A DNA stretch of 25,890 nucleotides from an uncultured Lachnospiraceae bacterium. GTDB taxonomy: Bacteria; Bacillota_A; Clostridia; Lachnospirales; Lachnospiraceae. The stretch lies in contig CACZQE010000339.1 of NCBI GenBank assembly GCA_902783205.1, positions 1 to 25,890 of the forward strand, given 5' to 3'. Below, in pieces: positions 22,734 through 25,890 of the stretch. Made by a program: the position numbers and the translations under genes. How positions within the stretch are numbered: the first letter of the stretch is position 1; each line of letters opens with the position of its first letter. A model generated the notes under the pieces. It was given only the letters and a program-made list of their open reading frames with translations. It searched no databases and was not told the origin of the DNA.

Positions 22734-23174
22734 ATGAGAGTTTCGACAAAAGGACGGTACGCTTTAAGACTGATGCTGGATATTGCGATCCACGGCAGTA
22801 CCGGCACCCCGGTCCGGCTCAAGGATGTGGCCGGGAGGCAGAACCTTTCAGGCAAATACCTGGAGCAGATCATTGCTGTCCTGAACAGGGCAGGCTATGT
22901 CAGAAGTATCCGGGGTCCCCAGGGAGGCTATCTGCTCAGCAAGAATCCCAGGGATTATACAGTCGGCATGATCCTGAGACTGACAGAAGGCAGCCTGGCG
23001 CCGGTGGCATGCCTGGACGGCGGCGAGATGGTCTGCGACCGGGTCGAAAGCTGTGCCACAATTACCTTGTGGAGAAAACTGAATGACGCCATCAACGGTG
23101 TGGTGGACACGGTGACGCTGGCGGATCTCATAGAATGGGATGAAGAACGCAGCGGAAACGACTATGTTATATAA
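22734..23174 (+). CDS. Rrf2-family transcriptional regulator with three cysteines (IscR-like)
   Basis: A 146-residue winged-helix DNA-binding protein. It starts with MRVSTKGRYALRLMLDIA, typical of Rrf2 proteins, followed by the recognition region (SGKYLEQIIAVLNRAGYV) and the wing SIRGPQGGYLL. C93, C101 and C107 sit where IscR and NsrR carry their [Fe-S]-binding cysteines (C92, C98, C104 in E. coli IscR), unlike the cysteine regulator CymR, which lacks them. It therefore probably senses iron-sulfur status, oxygen or nitric oxide. No isc/suf genes follow; the next gene has its own promoter. An inverted repeat overlapping its own -35 suggests autoregulation. Confidence 0.92.
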   Translation: MRVSTKGRYALRLMLDIAIHGSTGTPVRLKDVAGRQNLSGKYLEQIIAVLNRAGYVRSIRGPQGGYLLSKNPRDYTVGMILRLTEGSLAPVACLDGGEMVCDRVESCATITLWRKLNDAINGVVDTVTLADLIEWDEERSGNDYVI

Positions 23175-23202
23175 TATGAAAGAATTAAAAAAAGATATAG
23201 GA

Positions 23203-23231
23203 TTGACATTTCAGCGGATATAGGGTAAAGT
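23203..23231 (+). promoter_or_regulatory. Promoter for the PAP2-eutP-like pair
   Basis: TTGACA (23203-23208), 17-base spacer, TAAAGT (23226-23231). A leader of about 45 bases leads to ATG 23282, with AAAGGA (23267-23272) as ribosome binding site. Confidence 0.75.
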
Positions 23232-23281
23232 TCTTTTAGTTTTGATAACCATGGAGAAGTCTGATCAAAGGAAGTATTTGC

Positions 23282-24013
23282 ATGAAAGAATTGCTTAGAA
23301 AGTATTACCGGTATCCGGCAGCGGTTACATATTATCTTATGTACCTGGTAGCATTCTATCTTCTTGAGAGAAGAGTGCCGGCCACACTGCACATTATCCA
23401 CTGCTCGATAGACCAGTATATTCCTTTTTTGGAAATATTCATAATTCCGTATTTTTTCTGGTTCGCGTTCACCGCGATTACAGTCCTGGTGCTTTTTGTC
23501 TTTGACAGGGAGATCATGTTCAGGATGATATGGATCGGAGTAATCGGATTCTCATTATTCCTGTTTGTTTCCTATGTTTATCCCAACGGACTGGATCTGC
23601 GCCCCGAGACATTTGCCAGAGATAATGTATTTGTTGATATGGTGAAGTTCCTTTACAGGATCGACACGCCGACAAATGTACTTCCCAGCCTGCATGTTTT
23701 TGTATCGACTGTGGCTGCAGCCGCCGTATACAGGAGCGAGGTGCTTAATAAGCATGTCATCTACAGGAGAGCGACCGTTGTGATCGCAGTTCTGATTATT
23801 CTGTCTACCATGTTCCTGAAACAGCATTCAATCGTGGATGTGTCCATGGGACTTCTGATGGCTTATGTATGTAATGAGATCGTCTACGAAGACGGAATCA
23901 TCCGCGGTCTTCTTCGTGATACCGAATATGTCCTGGAAGAGGCGGGAAGAGTCAGGCAGATGAAGAAAAAAGGCTTCTTGGGCGGAAGGCAGTTTGACAG
24001 GAAAGAGTCGTAA
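23282..24013 (+). CDS. PAP2-superfamily membrane phosphatase
   Basis: A 243-residue membrane protein with about six hydrophobic helices (near 13-28, 48-75, 80-100, 133-150, 160-178, 185-200). It carries PAP2 signatures: PSLH (135-138) with the phosphate-binding histidine, and the later SxxxxKQHxxxD (S175, K180, H182, D186). An LRPE segment (106-109) may stand for the first motif, which is otherwise unlike KxxxxxxRP. The layout resembles the PAP2_3 / inositolphosphotransferase-like branch. It would remove or transfer phosphate on lipid substrates such as phosphatidic acid, phosphatidylglycerol phosphate or undecaprenyl pyrophosphate; which one is unknown. A charged cytoplasmic tail follows (about 205-243). 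The EutP-like gene starts 5 bases after its stop, so the two share a transcript. Confidence 0.85.
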   Translation: MKELLRKYYRYPAAVTYYLMYLVAFYLLERRVPATLHIIHCSIDQYIPFLEIFIIPYFFWFAFTAITVLVLFVFDREIMFRMIWIGVIGFSLFLFVSYVYPNGLDLRPETFARDNVFVDMVKFLYRIDTPTNVLPSLHVFVSTVAAAAVYRSEVLNKHVIYRRATVVIAVLIILSTMFLKQHSIVDVSMGLLMAYVCNEIVYEDGIIRGLLRDTEYVLEEAGRVRQMKKKGFLGGRQFDRKES

Positions 24014-24018
24014 TTATC

Positions 24019-24549
24019 ATGAGAAAGATCATGTTTGTCGGCAGAAGTGAGTCCGGGAAAACAACCCTCACACAGGCTATGAAGGGTAAGAAGCTGACCT
24101 ACCACAAGACACAATATATCAATCATTATGATGTGATCATAGACACACCCGGAGAGTATGCCGAGACCAAGGAACTGGCCGGCGCCCTGGCTGTATACGG
24201 AGCGGAAGCGGATGTGATCGGCCTGCTCCTGAGTGCAACAGAGCCTTTCTCTCTCTACCCGCCGAATATCACAGCTGCGGCAAACAGGGAAGTGGTAGGC
24301 ATTGTCACCAAGTGTGACCACTGGGCCGGCGATCCTGAACAGGCGAGGCTGTGGCTGGAACTGGCCGGCTGCAGGAAGATTTTCATGACCAGCGCTTTTT
24401 CCGGAGAGGGGATCACGGATATCATTTCCTATCTGAAGGAAGAGCATGAAGTGCTTCCCTGGGAACAGGTAAAAGCGCAATATGACAAGCTTTCCTACGG
24501 GGAAGGCAGCAGTCATGAGGAAATGACCATCAACGGTGTTGTAGTCTGA
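24019..24549 (+). CDS. EutP/PduV-like small GTPase
   Basis: A 176-residue P-loop GTPase-like protein of the EutP/PduV family, normally encoded in ethanolamine or propanediol microcompartment operons. P-loop GRSESGKT (8-15), DTPGEY (42-47), TKCD (97-100) and SAFSGEG near residue 130 are visible. After about 150 comes a short tail (EEHEVLPWEQVKAQYDKLSY...) not needed for the fold. The ribosome binding site is only fair (AGGAAAGAG, about 11 bases upstream), but the gene follows the PAP2 gene by 5 bases, so translation may depend on it. No other eut or pdu gene lies here. Role outside microcompartments is unknown. A strong terminator follows. Confidence 0.88.
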   Translation: MRKIMFVGRSESGKTTLTQAMKGKKLTYHKTQYINHYDVIIDTPGEYAETKELAGALAVYGAEADVIGLLLSATEPFSLYPPNITAAANREVVGIVTKCDHWAGDPEQARLWLELAGCRKIFMTSAFSGEGITDIISYLKEEHEVLPWEQVKAQYDKLSYGEGSSHEEMTINGVVV

Positions 24550-24575
24550 TCCCCGGCTTTTTAGAAAAAAACAAT

Positions 24576-24604
24576 CCGGCGGCACTGATGTCGCCGGTTT
24601 TTTT
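24576..24604 (+). terminator. Intrinsic terminator after the EutP-like gene
   Basis: Nine-bp stem with one G-U pair (24576-24584 with 24589-24597), loop CTGA, then seven T's. Confidence 0.92.
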
Positions 24605-24634
24605 ATAGTAATCACCGTCATTATGACCGGCAAA

Positions 24635-24663
24635 TAAAAAAGACCACGGTTTTAACCGTGATC
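24635..24663 (-). terminator. Intrinsic terminator for tRNA-Thr (minus strand)
   Basis: Minus-strand stem GATCACGGT/ACCGTGGTC (plus 24655-24663 with 24642-24650), loop TAAA, then a U-run read from plus-strand A's 24636-24641. Confidence 0.85.
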
Positions 24664-24674
24664 TCTTTGTGGAC

Positions 24675-24747
<73 letters not shown>

Positions 24748-24766
24748 CTGTCAGACTGACTTGATT

Positions 24767-24795
24767 ATTTTACTATAGTTCCCGAAAAAAATCAA
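24767..24795 (-). promoter_or_regulatory. Promoter for tRNA-Thr (minus strand)
   Basis: Minus strand TTGATT (plus 24790-24795), 17-base spacer, TAAAAT (plus 24767-24772), about 20 bases before the tRNA 5' end. Confidence 0.7.
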
Positions 24796-24850
24796 TCCTT
24801 AATTGGACAGCCCGGATAAACGGGATATTCCGGCAGGAAGAAGCGGAATA

Positions 24851-24879
24851 TTGACAAAGATTTTTAGGGATAGTATTAT
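24851..24879 (+). promoter_or_regulatory. Promoter for the acyl carrier protein gene
   Basis: TTGACA (24851-24856), 17-base spacer, TATTAT (24874-24879). AAGGAGGA (24897-24904) follows as ribosome binding site. Confidence 0.8.
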
Positions 24880-24913
24880 ATATGACACGAAATGTGAAGG
24901 AGGAAATATAATT

Positions 24914-25144
24914 ATGTTAGATAAAATGAGAGAAATCATTGCCGAGCAGCTTTCCGTAGAAGAGGACGAAATCAATCTTGACACCAGTTTCAGGGAGGAT
25001 CTGGGAGCGGATTCTCTGGATCTTTATGAGCTGGCTGAGCTTTTAAAGGACGAGTATGATGTTGAGATTCCTGAAGAAGAAGTAGCCAACCTTCTGACAG
25101 TGGGCGACGTGATCAACTTCCTCAAGGAACACGGCATTGAGTAA
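24914..25144 (+). CDS. acpP: Acyl carrier protein
   Basis: A 76-residue acidic four-helix protein that carries acyl chains on a 4'-phosphopantetheine arm during fatty-acid synthesis. The attachment site is S34 in LGADSLDLYELAELL; later segments DEYDVEIPEEE and TVGDVINFLKEHG match the family. I place the start at ATG 24914, directly behind AAGGAGGA; an in-frame GTG start at 24803 would cross the promoter. No fab gene adjoins it, so this could be the main ACP or a dedicated second one; that cannot be settled from the window. A weak hairpin separates it from mreB. Confidence 0.93.
   Translation: MLDKMREIIAEQLSVEEDEINLDTSFREDLGADSLDLYELAELLKDEYDVEIPEEEVANLLTVGDVINFLKEHGIE
25070..25090 (+). other. 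No separate feature; interior of acpP
   Basis: This short interval is listed only to note that I see no internal start or site within the 3' part of acpP that would serve the downstream gene. Confidence 0.1.
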
Positions 25145-25169
25145 TCTTACGAATTAAAGTCAATGTCTG

Positions 25170-25190
25170 AAGTGCCAAAAAAGCACTTTT
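25170..25190 (+). terminator. Weak terminator between acpP and mreB
   Basis: Stem AAGTGC/GCACTT (25170-25175 with 25183-25188), loop CAAAAAA, tail TTTT. It overlaps the -35 of the next promoter, so it may allow partial read-through. Confidence 0.5.
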
Positions 25191-25215
25191 CAATTTGCCC
25201 CAATTCGTTTATAAT
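25187..25215 (+). promoter_or_regulatory. Promoter for mreB/mbl
   Basis: TTTTCA (25187-25192), 17-base spacer, TATAAT (25210-25215). AAAGGAG (25242-25248) precedes the start. Confidence 0.65.
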
Positions 25216-25255
25216 AACCTAGTATGCATAAATCCTTTTGGAAAGGAGTTTTCTG

Positions 25256-25890
25256 ATGGCAACAGATATTGGAATTGATCTGGGAACTGCCAGTATTCTG
25301 GTCTATGTAAAGGGCAAGGGAGTCGTGCTCAAAGAGCCGTCCGTTGTCGCTTTTGATGTTGATACAAGAAAGATTAAGGCGATCGGCGAGGAAGCCAGAC
25401 TGATGATCGGCCGTACACCGGGCAATATTGTGGCGGTAAGGCCGCTGCGCCAGGGCGTTATCAGCGATTATTCCGTTACGGAAAAGATGCTTAAGTATTT
25501 TGTCCACAAGTCAGTAGGCAAGAGCCTCTTTGGAAGAAAGCCCAGAATCTCTGTCTGTGTACCCAGCGGTGTAACCGAGGTAGAGCGCAAGGCAGTAGAA
25601 GATGCGACCTATGCGGCAGGAGCCAGAGATGTTAAGATTATTGAGGAGCCGGTAGCGGCAGCAATCGGTGCCGGTATTGACATCGCAAAGCCCTGCGGCA
25701 ACATGATCGTTGATATCGGAGGCGGTACATCAGATATCGCCGTCATTTCCCTTGGAGGCACGGTAGTCAGCACCTCCATCAAAGTAGCGGGTGATGATTT
25801 TGATGAAGCTATCGTCCGCTATATGAGAAAGAAGCATAATCTTCTGATCGGCGACAGGACGGCAGAAGATATCAAGATTCAGGTAGGCAG
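25256..25890 (+). CDS. mreB: Rod-shape actin homologue MreB/Mbl (5' part)
   Basis: The first 211 codons of an MreB-family protein, cut by the window end. MreB filaments under the membrane guide lateral cell-wall synthesis. Actin-fold ATP-binding motifs are visible: phosphate-1 [10 protein letters not shown] (4-13), the connecting [11 protein letters not shown] region, [28 protein letters not shown], and phosphate-2 [16 protein letters not shown]. The opening [20 protein letters not shown] is somewhat closer to Mbl/MreBH as I recall them than to canonical MreB, so the paralogue is not certain. A strong AAAGGAG lies 7 bases before ATG 25256. It implies a rod-shaped or elongating cell and complements mltG at 5692-6813. 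Confidence 0.93.
   Translation, partial: MATDIGIDLGTASILVYVKGKGVVLKEPSVVAFDVDTRKIKAIGEEARLMIGRTPGNIVAVRPLRQGVISDYSVTEKMLKYFVHKSVGKSLFGRKPRISVCVPSGVTEVERKAVEDATYAAGARDVKIIEEPVAAAIGAGIDIAKPCGNMIVDIGGGTSDIAVISLGGTVVSTSIKVAGDDFDEAIVRYMRKKHNLLIGDRTAEDIKIQVG

Noticed and set aside
24803..24913. N-terminal extension of the acyl carrier protein
   Set aside because: It crosses the consensus promoter and ribosome binding site; the ATG at 24914 gives the standard ACP length.

Overview
The window looks like the chromosome of an anaerobic, low-to-mid GC Gram-positive of the class Clostridia, most likely a Lachnospiraceae relative. This rests on inference, not a database match. The supporting traits are a single-chain pyruvate:ferredoxin oxidoreductase, a group-B-type [FeFe] hydrogenase, AGGAGG ribosome binding sites, clear TTGACA/TATAAT-type promoters, U-tailed terminators and tRNAs without an encoded CCA. 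It is a housekeeping stretch: I saw no insertion sequence, prophage, CRISPR array or plasmid-like gene.

Layout. 1-203 holds two elaborate hairpins and a possible promoter. 204-4688 is the pheS-pheT-queA operon (phenylalanyl-tRNA synthetase and queuosine synthesis). It meets a minus-strand HAD-like/GNAT protein (4685-5572) at overlapping stop codons. 5692-7400 holds mltG (peptidoglycan synthesis) and a lone type-IV prepilin peptidase-like protein. 7522-11070 is nifJ, followed by a nitroreductase and a class II aldolase (11185-12586), then a NagD-like HAD phosphatase (12700-13497). A minus-strand GH13 amylase (13575-14882) faces it across a shared terminator. 15096-16740 is a three-gene operon behind a perfect consensus promoter: a stand-alone SpoT-like HD hydrolase, a 59-residue two-helix membrane protein and a thioredoxin-reductase-like flavoprotein. 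16882-18342 is the hydrogenase. tRNA-Ser(CGA) comes next, then a 909-residue fusion of a TetM-like ribosomal-protection GTPase with a YacP/Rae1-type NYN nuclease, overlapped by a 68-codon gene of unknown role.

The last part holds a minus-strand degenerate CobL/CbiT-like protein (21666-22580), a three-cysteine Rrf2 regulator, a PAP2 membrane phosphatase with an orphan EutP-like GTPase, tRNA-Thr(CGT) on the minus strand, an acyl carrier protein and the 5' part of mreB/mbl, which runs off the end.

How they fit together. nifJ supplies reduced ferredoxin, and the hydrogenase and perhaps the flavoprotein are plausible partners. pheST, queA, the two tRNAs and the GTPase-nuclease all bear on translation. 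mltG and mreB bear on cell-wall growth. The most unusual items are the GTPase-NYN fusion with its overlapping small gene, and the CobL-like protein whose SAM-binding glycine motif appears lost. No intergenic stretch exceeds 300 bases.
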